Shown here: in pieces, positions 44,626 to 55,622 of the stretch
Layout of the letters: every line of letters starts with the position of its first letter
Position numbering within the stretch: position 1 is the first letter of the stretch
From: Synaphobranchus kaupii
Taxonomy: Eukaryota; Chordata; Actinopteri; Anguilliformes; Synaphobranchidae
NCBI GenBank assembly: GCA_029718625.1
Contig: CM056378.1
Span: 61,093,027-61,157,026 of the forward strand
Length of the DNA stretch: 64,000 nucleotides
Reading direction: 5' to 3'
Made by a program: the position numbers and the translations under genes
Notes under the pieces: generated by a model
Told to the model about the DNA's origin: nothing
Seen by the model: the letters and a program-made list of their open reading frames with translations, nothing else
Database searches by the model: none

Positions 44626-45876
44626 ATGGAAGGACCAGCGACTTCTAAGGAAATCTACAAAACGTTGCCTAGTCAGGGCGCTGCAGGGGTTACTCCTGAG
44701 GAGGCTATCCTGACCCTGCAAATTCAACAAGGCCAGTTGATGGAACAACTGCAGAGCCAGGGAGACTGCCTGAAAAAATTAACAGAGAGTCTTTATAAAC
44801 TTTCCATGGCAGTTAATCCTCCACCAGTAACACAAGCACACACTCCCCCCGTACCCTCTCCACGTACTATTAAGGAACCCAAACTCCAGTTACCACCATG
44901 GTATGGTGGGGAGCCGGATAAATGCCGCCCCTTTCTGACGCAATGTAAAATTTATTTTCAAGCACAACCCTCCTGTTTTACCACATCAGAATCCCGCATA
45001 GCTTTTATTTTGTCCCTCCTGTATGATCAAGCTCTCGCTTGGGCTGACGCACCCTCCATTCGTGATTCTTCCTGACAACTGATGCAGGAAATGCAGCTCG
45101 TCTTCAATCACAAGGTTTCAGGCGAGGAAGCGGTCAGGAGATTGACCAGCTTGCGCCAGGGAACTGACACCGTAGCGGCTTTTTCTATTGCATTCCGAGC
45201 ATTAGCCAGGGAAACAGGTTGGCCTGATGCTCCATTGAGATCGTTATTCTTAAAAGCGTTAGCTGATCCTATTCAAGACGCTTTGGCTATGCTCAAACCA
45301 CCTACCACGTTCAGTGACTTGGTTACCGCGGCTATACGCCTGGACAACCGTATCAGGGAACGTGAACGTGAAGGCAGAAAACAACTGGTTCGGCATATTC
45401 CTTCACTATCAGTAGGCACTCCCCCATGTTCCCCACCATTTTCCTCTGTTGATCAGGAGGAACCCATGCAGGTAGATGGGTCATCTCTCCACCAAACTGG
45501 TAGAGTGAAACCACGGGAGTATTGGTGCCAATACTGTAGGCGTGAAGGCCATCGTAAAGATTAGTGTCTTAAACTGATGGGAAATGAGAGGTCTCCAGTG
45601 AGAGTTAATAGAAAACTTTCTCTGACCCTCTTACCCGTCCGGCTGTTTTGGGAGGGACGCTCACTTAGCATTGACGTTTTTATAGATTTCGGGGCGGTGG
45701 AATCTTTTATTGATGCTAAATGGGCTAGGGAGTTAAAAATTCCCACACACCGACTTACTGGCACTCGTCAGGTTACTGCTCTCGATGGTCGGCCTTTGGG
45801 CTCAGGAATTTTCGAGCGGATAACTAGTTCGGTGGAGATGCGTATTTATTTTCAAGGCCACTCGGAGAGAATATGA
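44626..45876 (+). pseudogene. Gypsy copy D: gag and protease, in-frame stops
   Basis: The ATG at 44626 opens MEGPATSKEIYKTLPSQGA. This is the only copy with the central gag domain (LQLPPWYGGEPDKCRPF...LLYDQALAWAD). TGA at 45073 replaces a codon in the SS-QLMQEMQLVF stretch. The basic RERERE tract, the knuckle (CQYCRREGH) and a TAG at 45562 inside the knuckle follow. The same frame continues through the protease (IDVFIDFGAVESFID), in which the catalytic DSG has become DFG, to a TGA at 45874. Gag and protease are thus in one frame, as in chromoviruses with a single polyprotein. The frame is dead. Confidence 0.88.
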
Positions 45877-46179
45877 TTTTTTCTCATCAACTTCGTACCC
45901 ATTAGGGCTGGGCCACTCATGGCTAGGGTTACATGACCCACATGTCAGTTGGGGTAGGGATAGGAACCCTATTCGTCAGTGAGGCTCTCAGTGCCAATCG
46001 CATTGCTGCTCAGCCACCTTCTCTGCTTCGGGCCATGCCCCTTGCCTCTCCGAACTCGGCTCAGACAATGATTTTGAGGAGGCAGAGTCACTCTACGACC
46101 TAGATACTCCCTCCTCCCTCGCTGGGAGTCGAGAAGAGAGTCTATCCTGGGATCCCTATGCGGAGGGGGGTTCCAAGGA

Positions 46180-46746
46180 GGAGGAAGATTTCTTCATCTC
46201 CGATTTTGAGTGGGACAGGTCATCTGATACCTCTTCCGGTGCCCCGGAGGTGGTAGGAGCACTCGAGTTTGCTCTACCCGCAGGTGTTCCAGTGGAGTAC
46301 TCAGACCTTGCTGAGGTTTTCAGTAAACAATGCGCTAGCAGATTGCCACCCCATAGACTATATGATTGCACCATTGAGCCATACCCGGGTACTGTTCCTC
46401 CTAGGGGTTCACTGTACTCATTATCTGTCCCTGAGAGTGCTGCTATAAAGCAGTATATCGAGGAATCTTTGGTTAATGGTTTTATCGCGCCGTCCACATC
46501 ACCAGCTGGCGCGGGTTTTTTCTTTGTAAAGAAAAAGGAAGGGGGGCTGAGACCTTGTATAGACTATCGGGTTCTCAATGACATCACCATAAAAAATACG
46601 TACCCTCTTACACTGATGAACTCCGCATTTGAGTGCTTACAGGGGGCGTCTGTCTTTTCCAAACTCGACGTTCGCAACGCCTACAATCTGGTGCGCATGC
46701 GTAAGGGCGATGAGTAGAAAACAGCGTTTAACACGCACCACGGACA
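46180..46746 (+). pseudogene. Gypsy copy D: reverse transcriptase, first part
   Basis: From the pre-RT linker ([12 protein letters not shown]) to [18 protein letters not shown] and [14 protein letters not shown] Trp codon in GDEWKT has become TAG near 46715. The frame is cut at 46746 by a solo LTR and resumes at 48541 with [16 protein letters not shown]. Confidence 0.88.
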
Positions 46747-46751
46747 CTACG

Positions 46752-48535
46752 TGCCATGGTTTATGACCTTTTTTCCCTTGCGGTCGTGTTCCTCGGTCGC
46801 CACACGTGGGCGCTGCTCCGTTGGTGGAGTTTTGGCTCCGTTCCTTCTTTTCACAGAGTAAGGTTAATCAACGTTCACAGCTGGGCATGGAATTCCGGTG
46901 AGCTATTTAAGCCCAGGTTCCTTTCGTTCTGGGCTTCGATATTGATTGTTGATTGTGATTGATTGTTTGTACTGTGGTGTATTTTTGGCATTATTTGTGC
47001 TGTTTTGTGTGCGGTTTATTTTCGCCCTTTTAAAGTTTTAGCCTGTATGATAGGTCTAGAGTTAAGGAGACCGTTTTGCTCCGTTGTGCTATATTGGAGT
47101 TTTGCGGGACTTGCCTTTGTGCTTTGAGCTTTCAGGATTAATTCCTTTTTTGTGTGCTCGTTTCAGTCTCCGCTTTCTGTTCTTACCTTTGTTTGTTTGC
47201 TGCCTAGATCTTTTTCCTGTTTCTGTCTCTTTCTCCTCTCTCTGTTTGCTGTCTTCCGTGAAAGCTAGAGGTGTCTTTGTTTGTGTATATTTGTATGGTA
47301 GTTTCTTACTACTAAGAGACAGGGCGTTTTATCATACTGACTTTAGGGCTTTATTTATTCTTAGAGGCAGGGCATGTATTTTCGATTGAGCTTGCGTTAA
47401 TCTGTTAGCCGATAATTCCGGTCCAGATGTCCTGTGCGTCCCTCTGTACCGGTCTCTATACATGGAGCTTTTTGGCGATTTTGTTTGGAACTGTAGTTCT
47501 GTTCACCCGTCGGTACATGTCTTCCCTTAGGGAGACTGGACGATTTTGTGGACATATTTGTGTGTGACTGCGAGTCTCTGAAAATAGCCTTGGAACGTTA
47601 GTTTTCTGTTCCATTTCGCCTCGTAACATTTCCACTTATTGAGAAAGCTTGTGGTCATCTTTGCTTGCAAAGTTATGGGACGACGGTGCTCCGTCGGCTC
47701 GCCTGTAAAATGTTTCTCTCCCCTGAGAGATCGGGCGTTTACCCCTTTACGTTTTCTGGAGTAATGCGGGACTTGCCATGTGGATATAGTTATCCGGACT
47801 TTCCCCTCCTGGCGTATGTGCCTATGTGCATGTAATTATCCGGACTCTTCTCCCCTGGCTCTTGTCTGTTCCTGCTTCCTAGTTTTTGCATGTGACTGCT
47901 AGCTTGTGAAAGTAGCCATGGAATATTATATCCGTTCCTTTGGCCTTCTCTTATACTATTTTGTATTTTGCTGTGTGTTTTGTTTGTGCCATTATGCTAC
48001 TCGCCTGTTCTTATGCGTCTCGTTACCGAGACAGGGCGTTTGTTTATTCTCTAGTCACTTAGCTCATAGAAGTTTGAGAGCCTAGTGCTTTGTTCCATTA
48101 GCTTTGTTTGGTTTTCTTACTGAAAAACCTGGCGTTTGCGCTTCTACTCATTGGCATGTGACAGTGAGCTGGTTAGTAGCTTTGGTACGTTTGGTGTGTG
48201 TTTGTGCCATTGTACTGCTCGCCTGTTCGTATGCGTCTCCTTACCGAGACAGGCTGTTTATTTCCGGCTCGGTCTCTAGTCACTTAGCTCGTAGAAGTTT
48301 GAGAGCCTAGTGCCTTGTTCCATTCGCTTTGTTTGGTTTTCTTACTGAAAAACCTGGCGTTTGTGCTTCTACTCATTGGTGTGTGACAGTGAGCCGGTTA
48401 GTAGCTTTGGTACGTGTGTTCCCTGTCTTGTCTCCTCCCTTATCTGCGGGGTTTCCCGCCTTAGTGGCCTTAGGGCTTAAAGAATCCCCTTGCTGCGTTT
48501 GGCTCCTCCTACCTCACACGTCACGCCCCATTACA
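46752..48535 (+). mobile_element. Solo LTR2 (1784 bp) with CTACG target duplication
   Basis: TGCCATGG...CATTACA, flanked by CTACG at 46747-46751 and 48536-48540. Removing it and one duplicate restores the RT codons across the junction. It contains repeated modules also seen at 881-2240 and many short hairpins. Its open frames are not genes. Confidence 0.92.
46904..46943 (+). promoter_or_regulatory. LTR2 promoter: TATA-like box and predicted RNA start
   Basis: TATTTAAG at 46904-46911 and, 29 nt on, GCTTCGATATT (46933-46943), 10 of 11 identical to the predicted self-primer of Gypsy copies B and D although the surrounding LTR differs. Confidence 0.6.
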
Positions 48536-48540
48536 CTACG

Positions 48541-48720
48541 AGTACCGGGTGATGCCATTTGGTCTCACTAGCGCCCCCTCTGTCTTCCAGGCGCTAGTGA
48601 ACGATGTGTTGAGAGAAATGCTGGAGAAATTTGTTTTCGTCTATTTAGACGACATTTACATTTTTTCTCCAGATCTCTCATCGCACGTCGTTCACGTTAA
48701 ACAGGTTCTTAAGGCACTGC
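48541..48720 (+). pseudogene. Gypsy copy D: reverse transcriptase, second part
   Basis: [16 protein letters not shown] to [17 protein letters not shown]; the YLDD box is intact. It ends at a TTAC (former TTAA) where the Kolobok-like MITE starts. Confidence 0.9.
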
Positions 48721-49138
48721 TTACAGGGATAGTTCGGAATTTTGGACATAATGTCTCAATTACAACTTACCCATGATATAGTTGATTGATGGAAACCATT
48801 TTCAGCTAATTCCATGCTGTCCCTTCTTTTGATTGATTGATTTTTTTTTTGATTGATGTCTTTATTTCAAACATGTAAAATTCAACAAAAACTATTAGTT
48901 GAAAACATATCAAACATATTTTGAAAAAAAATGAGCTAATTAATGTAATTTGCCCCAATTTACATGCGCGAAAAGGAGTAGGAAGAAGTATAGACTTATT
49001 TAATCCTACCCCTTAATTCAATGGATTGTTATCAATAACTTCATTTATCCAAGTATAGAGCCTGACATACTTGTCACACCCATAACAAAATACTTACAGT
49101 TCCCATCATATTTTACACCCTACATACATAGACCCTTA

Positions 49139-49300
49139 CTATCTTATAAAAAAGATATATCAATATATAAACATATCGTTATATATACATATACATACAT
49201 ACATATACATACACACACATGTACATGTACATACACATACATACACCTACACCCACCTACATGTACACATACACATATACGCATCTACACCTAGCAATAT
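49139..49300. repeat. Complex (TACATA/CACATA)n repeat
   Basis: Runs of tacatacatatacatac and related units within the LINE 3' UTR. Confidence 0.85.
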
Positions 49301-49902
49301 TCCTATAAATCCATGTCAACATCTGGTGATCAAAGCCCTTCTTCATCCCAATACTTTGTGAGGATCATATCTTTATATATTTTTTTAAACTGGATAATGT
49401 TTGGACATTGCTTTAATTTAACATGCAGATTTAATTTAACATACAGTTTCACTCCACAAATTGAGACACAAAATTTTTTCATAGTAGTACGGACACTTAG
49501 ATATTTTAGATTTAATTTCCCCCTCAAATTATAGCCCCCCTCTCTTTCATAGAACATTTTCTGAATATTTCCTGGTAGCAGACTATACCTAGCTTTATAC
49601 ATTAATTGAGCAGTTTGAAATTCCACCAGATAGAAGAATTTTAGCATTTTTGACTTTAAAAATAATATATTAGTGTGTTCACGGACTTTGACATTATGCA
49701 CTATTCTTATGGCCCTTTTTTGAAGTATAACTAGTGGTTGTAGAGTACTTTTATATGTGTTTCCCCAAATCTCCGAACAGTAATTTAAGTATGGTAATAT
49801 CAGTGAGCAGTATAGAATGTGGAGTGATTTATGATCCAGTGCATGTTTTGCTTTAGCCAGGACAGAAATGCTTCTTGACAGTTTGGACTGTACATGTCTT
49901 AA

Positions 49903-51633
49903 AGTGATACTGCAGTCAAAAACCGACTTTTCCCGTTGACAACCTATGTTTTGAGTTAGATTATGATCATACACAACTGTTTATGTCCGAAAATTTTATG
50001 TTTAGTAAAAATGGTTTTATCTGAGTTTTTGTGTAGACTTACCAATATGCTGGCTTCCGGGGATTCGTGACGTCACGAAAGCCTTAACATAAAAATGGGT
50101 GGACTTGAGGTGGTCCTAGGGGTGGGTCTTGGCTGGGCATGTGGTATAAAAGCAGAGAACGACGATTTTTTTTTTCTTTCTGAGATTGAGACCCTTGTAC
50201 TGCTAATTAGCTAGTTCAAGTTCAAATGCGAATTGCTTTGTATTATTGCTAACGTTAATATTACGACTTATATCGAGCTACAGTTATTCATATACGACGT
50301 CTTACTACTTGGTATCTTTAGCTAACTTGCCTGCATTATGCCAAGGAGTCAGAGATGTATTGTTCCTCGCCACCGGCTCTGCTAGCTTTCATAATCTGCC
50401 GGCGCTGCTTAGCCAGTGGCTTCAAGCTATCGGTGTAGAGCACGCGGACTTGCCGAAGAAAGCCTAGTGTGCAACGCACACTTCACACCGGACTGCTACC
50501 ACAATTTAACTGGCTTTGAGATGGGCTTCTATAAAACTCTGTCGCTGAAGCCAGGTGCCATCCCAACAGTGATGGATGTAATTTTGTAATCATTACATCA
50601 GCTAAGTAAAACAGCTAAGTACAATATACCTATTACATTGTATTTGTGACATTGTGTAATTGCACATGTATTGGCCACTATTATACAGTTGGGCCAAGCA
50701 TGCCCGACTACGGCACCGCAGTATGAGACAAATCAAGAATAGCTTCATAACTACGCTGACATAACGTTACCTCAGTAACCTCACGGCAACATAGGTTTTC
50801 TGGAGGGGACAGGTCCCAACAGGTGGCCACAAGCACACCTGTTGGGACATTAGTTTGTTTCTGTTTACATGCAAGTTATCTGTACAAACTACAACAAAAA
50901 TGCTTTTGCAAACGGTTGACATTACTGATAGGTAATAGCTAATGTGGGGTTGAATGCAACCTATTGTGTGAGCTATCTTTTATGAATACATAACGTTAGC
51001 TAATAAACGATAGCAATAATACATTTGATGTAGCCCTAGCAAAACCAGTAACCAGTTGGTCAGTAACTTGGACGGAATGTATCGATAAGTTAGGTAATGC
51101 AAGGCAGTCTATTGTGTGTGAGTTTAGCCCCGTTTGGTCCAGAGAGAACTGGTAACTTAGCTAGCTAGTTATATTAGCTATATCATTTATGAATAATGTT
51201 AGCTAATAAATGATAATTCTCTCCGGACCAAGTGAAGTTATGAGGGCGCTACAACCAGCCATGTTCAATATACTAACGTTACTGTGTGACTGGGTTTTGC
51301 TGTGTATTTGAATGTATTCAATAGTAACGTTACTTTAGGCAGACAAACAAGCTAACTTAGCTAGGTAACGTTAGCTTTACCATTCGGTTACATCCCGGGT
51401 CTTCTCCTCGCGAAGACGTTGCTCAACTAATACAGCCATTTTATTTAGTTGTGAGGAGAGAGCTGGAAGGGGGCTGAGTCAGTTCACCAAGACACACCCT
51501 TTCACTCCTTGACCGTATGAATATTCATAATATGACTACGTGGCATCATCGTCATATGACCACACCTACTCACGAGTTTCAGTTCAAATTGAAGCGGAAA
51601 AAAGGGCCTTAGAAAAGCCTCTGCAGTATCTCT
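49903..51633 (+). mobile_element. THAP-type (Kolobok-like) DNA element with TTAA duplication
   Basis: Ends AGTGATACTGCAG and CTGCAGTATCTCT are inverted repeats. TTAA lies at 49899-49902 and 51634-51637. Removing the element and one TTAA rejoins the LINE frame (KPHLRHVQSKLS). It contains one THAP-like exon but no transposase catalytic domain, so it is an internally deleted copy. Confidence 0.85.
50338..50560 (+). pseudogene. THAP-domain exon remnant
   Basis: From the ATG at 50338, three frames together give the THAP zinc-finger landmarks: RCIVP, then SASFHNLPAL and QWLQAIGVEHADLP, then VCNAHFTPDCYHNLTGF and KPGAIPTV (AVPTIF-like box). THAP domains bind the transposon ends in Kolobok and P elements. 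At least two frame changes break it. Confidence 0.7.
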
Positions 51634-51940
51634 TTAAGTGAGGTTTCCAGCAAATTTTGTCATCAATTATCACACCTAGGAATTTATTTTCAAAAATTCT
51701 TTCAATAATTATACCATCAATCTGTACCTGTATTTGAATGTTAGTTTTATATTTTCCAAATAACATGATTTTTGTTTTGCTCAAATGTAATGATAATTTA
51801 TTTTTGTCAAACCATTTTTTAATTTTGATGAATTCTGAAGTAATCAAGTCCAAAAGTTACTGTAAATTCTCACCGGAACCAAAAATATTTGTATCATCTG
51901 CAAATAAGACAAATTTTTATATTTCTGACACTTTACATAT

Positions 51941-52332
51941 ATCATTGATGTACATTATGAATAGTTTAGGCCCCAACACTGACCCCTGGGGGACGCCACA
52001 AGAAATGTCCAAACATTCAGATTTATATTCTCCCATCTTCACAAATTGTTGCCTGTTTTTTAGATAGCATCTTATCCAATTCAACACCACCCCCCTGATC
52101 CCATACCGTTCAAGTTTATTGATTAATATGTCATATATCATTGATGTACATTATGAATAGTTTAGGCCCCAACACTGACCCCTGGGGGACGCCACAAGAA
52201 ATGTCCAAACATTCAGATTTATATTCTCCCATCTTCACAAATTGTTGCCTGTTTTTTAGATAGCTTCTTATCCAATTCAACACCACCCCCCTGATCCCAT
52301 ACCGTTCAAGTTTATTGATTAATATGTCATGA
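51941..52332. repeat. 196-bp tandem duplication in the LINE RT
   Basis: The block from atcattgatgtacattatg onward occurs at 51941 and again at 52137 with near identity. It covers the RT motif GVPQGSVLGP. The period, 196, is not a multiple of three, so it breaks the frame. Confidence 0.92.
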
Positions 52333-54489
52333 TTTATTGTGTCAAATGTTTTCTTCAGATCAATAAATATCCCAATTGCATACTTTTTCTGGTCAATGGA
52401 ATTTGTGATTTCTTCTATTAATTCAGTTACTGCCATAGATGTTGACCGGTTTGTTCTGAATCCATATTGACTTTCTGTGATTAATTTGTGTTTATCTATG
52501 AAATTTTGTAATCTGTCATTGAATATTTTTTCTAAAATTTTAGAGAATTGTGGAAGAAGATAAACAGGCCTGTAATTTGTGAAGTGGTGTTTGTCTCCAG
52601 TTTTGTACAGTGGTATGACTTTTGCTATTTTCATTTTGTTTGGTAATTGACCGGTTTGGAATGATAAGTTAAAGATGTGTGTAAGTGGCTTTGAGATCCC
52701 ATATATTACCTTTTTAACTATTTTCATATTTATGTCATGGAAATCAGTGGACTTTTTGTTTTTACATTTATTAACAACCTCTATAATTTCTCTTTCATCT
52801 ACTGCTTTCAGAAACATAGAACTAGGATTTTGTTCAATAAAATGATCATTTATGTCATCAGTATTCACATTAGGGATTTTTTCAGCTAGATTTGGTCCAA
52901 CATTTACAAAAAAATTATTAAAGCTATTAACTACATCGTCCATATTATTCATATTCTTATCATTATCAATAAAATATTGAGGGTAATTAACCTGTCTAGT
53001 GCCATTTCTAATAATACTGTTTAATATATTCCATATGGTTTTAATATTATTTTTATTATTTTCTAAAGTTTTACAGTAATATTCTTTTTTTACATATTCT
53101 CATAATATTAAGTAGCTTATTTTTATTTTTTTTCTGCCTCTTTAGTTCTATGTTTTATAAATTCTCTATAAAGTGTATTTTTCTTTTTGCAGGCATTTTG
53201 TAATCCCTTTGAGAATATATATTTTTGTTTACTGCGACCTTGTTTAATTGGACAATATTTATCATATAAAATTTTGAATATTTTTACAAATTCATCATAT
53301 GCTTTATCAGTATCCTTTTCTTTATAAACAATCTCCCAATTTTGTGCTATCAAATCGTTTTTTAATGCCTCCATAGACTCTTCTGTCCTCACCCGTCTGT
53401 ATGTTAGATTATTGTTCTGTTTTTTGTGTATTTGCTGTCATAGACTGTAAAAACTGGTAGATGGTCACTAATATCATTTATTAATAATCCGCTCACTGTA
53501 GTGTTATCTATGTCATTTGTAAATATGTTGTCAATTAATGTTGCACAATGTGAGGTAATCCTGCTGTGCCTGGTGATTTTTGGATAAAGACTGAGACAGT
53601 ACAGTGCATTAATAAATTCTTCTGTCATTTTGTGCTTGTTTGGATTCAGTAAATCAATGTTAAAGTCACCACAGATGAACATGACTTTTTGGTTAATTTT
53701 TGTAATTTTTTCCTCCATCCAGTCCTTAAATGTGTCTATATTAGACCCTGGTGCTCTATATATGCAACTCACAATAACATTTTTCTTTTTTTCAAGACAA
53801 ATTTCTATTGTAACACATTCTAATAAGTTATCCACCACTGTCGACATTTCCTTAACCACCTTATAGTTACGGTTCTTGTCCACATACAAAGCCACACCAC
53901 CCCCATTCTTATTTTCTCTGTTAATACAGGTTAGTTCATATCCTTCAATTTCAAAATCCATGCCCCTTTCACTATTGATCCATGTTTCTGATATTGCAAT
54001 TAAATTGAAGGGCTGTTTGAATTGATTTAGGTAATGCTTAATGTTATGGAAATTGGCATACATGCTTCTGCTGTTAAAGTGAATTATTGATATTTTGTTT
54101 TCATTCTTGATGGTACTGTTAAACTGGTCGTCAGTGTAATAGTAGCAGTTGTTGTCGATATTGAGAAAAAAAATTTCTCGGGATCAATGTCATTTTCTAT
54201 GTCCTGTGAATGATGTTCAGTGTATTGAAATGTATTTATCTCCAAATCATCATACTCAGCAATTCTTTGTAATAAGGTATTAACTTGTGAAGCAATATAC
54301 CTGTTGATTTAATGTCTCTAAAGCATCCAGTGGTGATTAAATGTCTCTCGGCTATTTCGGCGTGCTGATGCGGGGGTGAACAATCAGCTTGTCATGTCGC
54401 AGGTAGGCAATGTCCCCCCTCTCTCTCGCAGCTCTCAGGTCAGGATTCAGTTCCTTCCTTTTTCTTCTTACCGCATCCGTGAAGTCCTC

Positions 54490-54921
54490 ATTTATGTAGA
54501 TTTTAGATCATTTTAGAGACTTGGTGCGTTGTAGAATGGCCAATCTATCCTTCTATCTATTTCCCTGTGCGGTGGGCCCTCTCCAACTCGATCTCCCGCT
54601 GCAGCTGCAACTTTTCCGCCACAATCTTCTTCACCTTCTCTTCCGTCTCGGCCCACGTCTCTCCCGGTGACTCCATAATCCCGTCAAAAACCAGATTGTT
54701 TCTCCTGGATTGTCCTTCCAGATACTCCAACTTGTCAGTGACAGCCAGCATACTGTCGCATATTTTAAATATATCGGACTGCATTTAATTGCAGCGTTCA
54801 GCTTGTTTAGTGTTGTCAGCTTTTATGTCGTCCACGTCTTTTTGTGTAAACTGTAGGCTCATTTTAATCTCCTGTATCTCCCTTGTTATTGCCTCCATTT
54901 TGGTGTTTGTCGAGTCCATAG
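54490..54921 (-). pseudogene. LINE ORF1 (coiled-coil RNA-binding type), broken
   Basis: The minus-strand ATG at 54921 opens MDSTNTKMEAITREIQ. After an in-frame TAA near 54785 the frame continues with VTDKLEYLEGQSRRNNLVF and ESPGETWAETEEKV...IELERAHRTG. The coiled coil followed by SRRNNL and ERAHR is the pattern of L1-like ORF1 proteins, which are RNA chaperones. Confidence 0.75.
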
Positions 54922-55035
54922 TCGACTACAATGACAAAGAAGAGCAACAAGTTGCAATGGCCACGTTCGCTCCACTACCGTACTTCCACAGAGAATATAG
55001 GTCAGCACAAAGTAAAGGATTCAACGATAGTGCAC

Positions 55036-55622
55036 GGCTAAATTCTGGCGCTCCTTTTATACTCTGTTGGGGGCATCTGTGAGTCTTTCGTCCGGGTTTC
55101 ATCCTGAAACCAACGGACAGACAGAGTATGGAGAGCACTCATCTGTGCCTGGCCATGGCCAATTCCACGGCCTGGAGTCGTCACCTTGCCTGGGCTGAAT
55201 ACGCTCATAACACCTTGCGTAACGCTTCCACTGGTCTCTCTCCTTTTGAGGCTCAGTTGGGTTATTTTCCTCCCTTATTTCCTGAACTGGAGAGAGATGC
55301 GGAGGTTCCCTCCGCTTCCTTCGTTCGCAGGTGTTGAGCGGTTTGGAAGCATGTGCGTTCCTCTATTGCGCGCTTCGGCTAAGCAGAAGGCGGTGGCTGA
55401 CAGGCGTCGTCGTCTTGCTCCCTCCTACTGGGTGGGGCAATGAGTGTGGCTTTCCACACGGGACCTTCCCTTGCGAGTTGAATCTCGTAAACTTGCGCCT
55501 TCGTGCGCCCTTTTAAAATAATTAGAAAACTCAACCCGGTTACTGTGCATCTCTAGTTGCCTTCCTCCATGCACATCCATCCCACCTTCCATGTCTCCCG
55601 CCTGAAACCTGTGCTCATTAGC
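55036..55622 (+). pseudogene. Gypsy copy D: integrase, C-terminal part
   Basis: It resumes inside the catalytic core ([16 protein letters not shown] region, out of frame), then [36 protein letters not shown] and the [14 protein letters not shown] end of the integrase. Stops and frame changes are frequent. The first two catalytic Asp are missing and the chromodomain is cut off at 55622. Confidence 0.85.

Larger units (their letters stand above)
49330..54063 (-). pseudogene. LINE ORF2: endonuclease and reverse transcriptase
   Basis: On the minus strand, 54063-53404 is an APE endonuclease (LIAISETWIN, VMFICGDFNIDLLNP, ISDHLPVF). 53392-52131 holds a linker and RT N-terminal motifs (YKTGDKHHFTNYRPVYLLP, ESQYGFRTNRSTSMAV, GIFIDLKKTFDTINHD). 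GVPQGSVLGPKLF follows, duplicated by a 196-bp tandem repeat. The catalytic VLFADDTNIF is near 51890. The C-terminal region runs through 51853-51638 and, after the inserted THAP-type element, 49898-49330 (SLHILYCSLILPYLNYCSEIWG). A few stops and frame shifts are present. Without RNase H and with this motif order it belongs to the CR1/L2/Jockey group; finer naming needs alignment. Confidence 0.85.
48823..54921 (-). mobile_element. Full-length-like LINE (CR1/Jockey-type), minus strand
   Basis: ORF1 begins at the very 5' end (54921) and ORF2 has endonuclease and RT. The 3' end is a (TCAA)n/poly-A-like tail at 48823-48850. It is split by the THAP-type element at 49903-51633. Confidence 0.8.
48725..55030. 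mobile_element. Kolobok-like MITE, split by a LINE
   Basis: The left end, agggatagttcggaattttg, follows TTA(A/C). Text 48725-48822 is the reverse complement of the right end of the MITE at 61640-63728. Its other part, 54922-55030 (gttgcaatggccacgttcgc...), also matches that MITE. The terminus that should end at TTAA is lost, along with ~1.3 kb of Gypsy D. Confidence 0.65.
43937..55622 (+). mobile_element. Gypsy copy D: nested, 3' LTR missing
   Basis: Same family as A-C. It is inserted in the G2 leader and split by a solo LTR2 (46752) and by a Kolobok-like MITE plus LINE (48725-55030). The 3' end, including chromodomain and LTR, is lost where the Jockey-like LINE starts. Confidence 0.85.
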
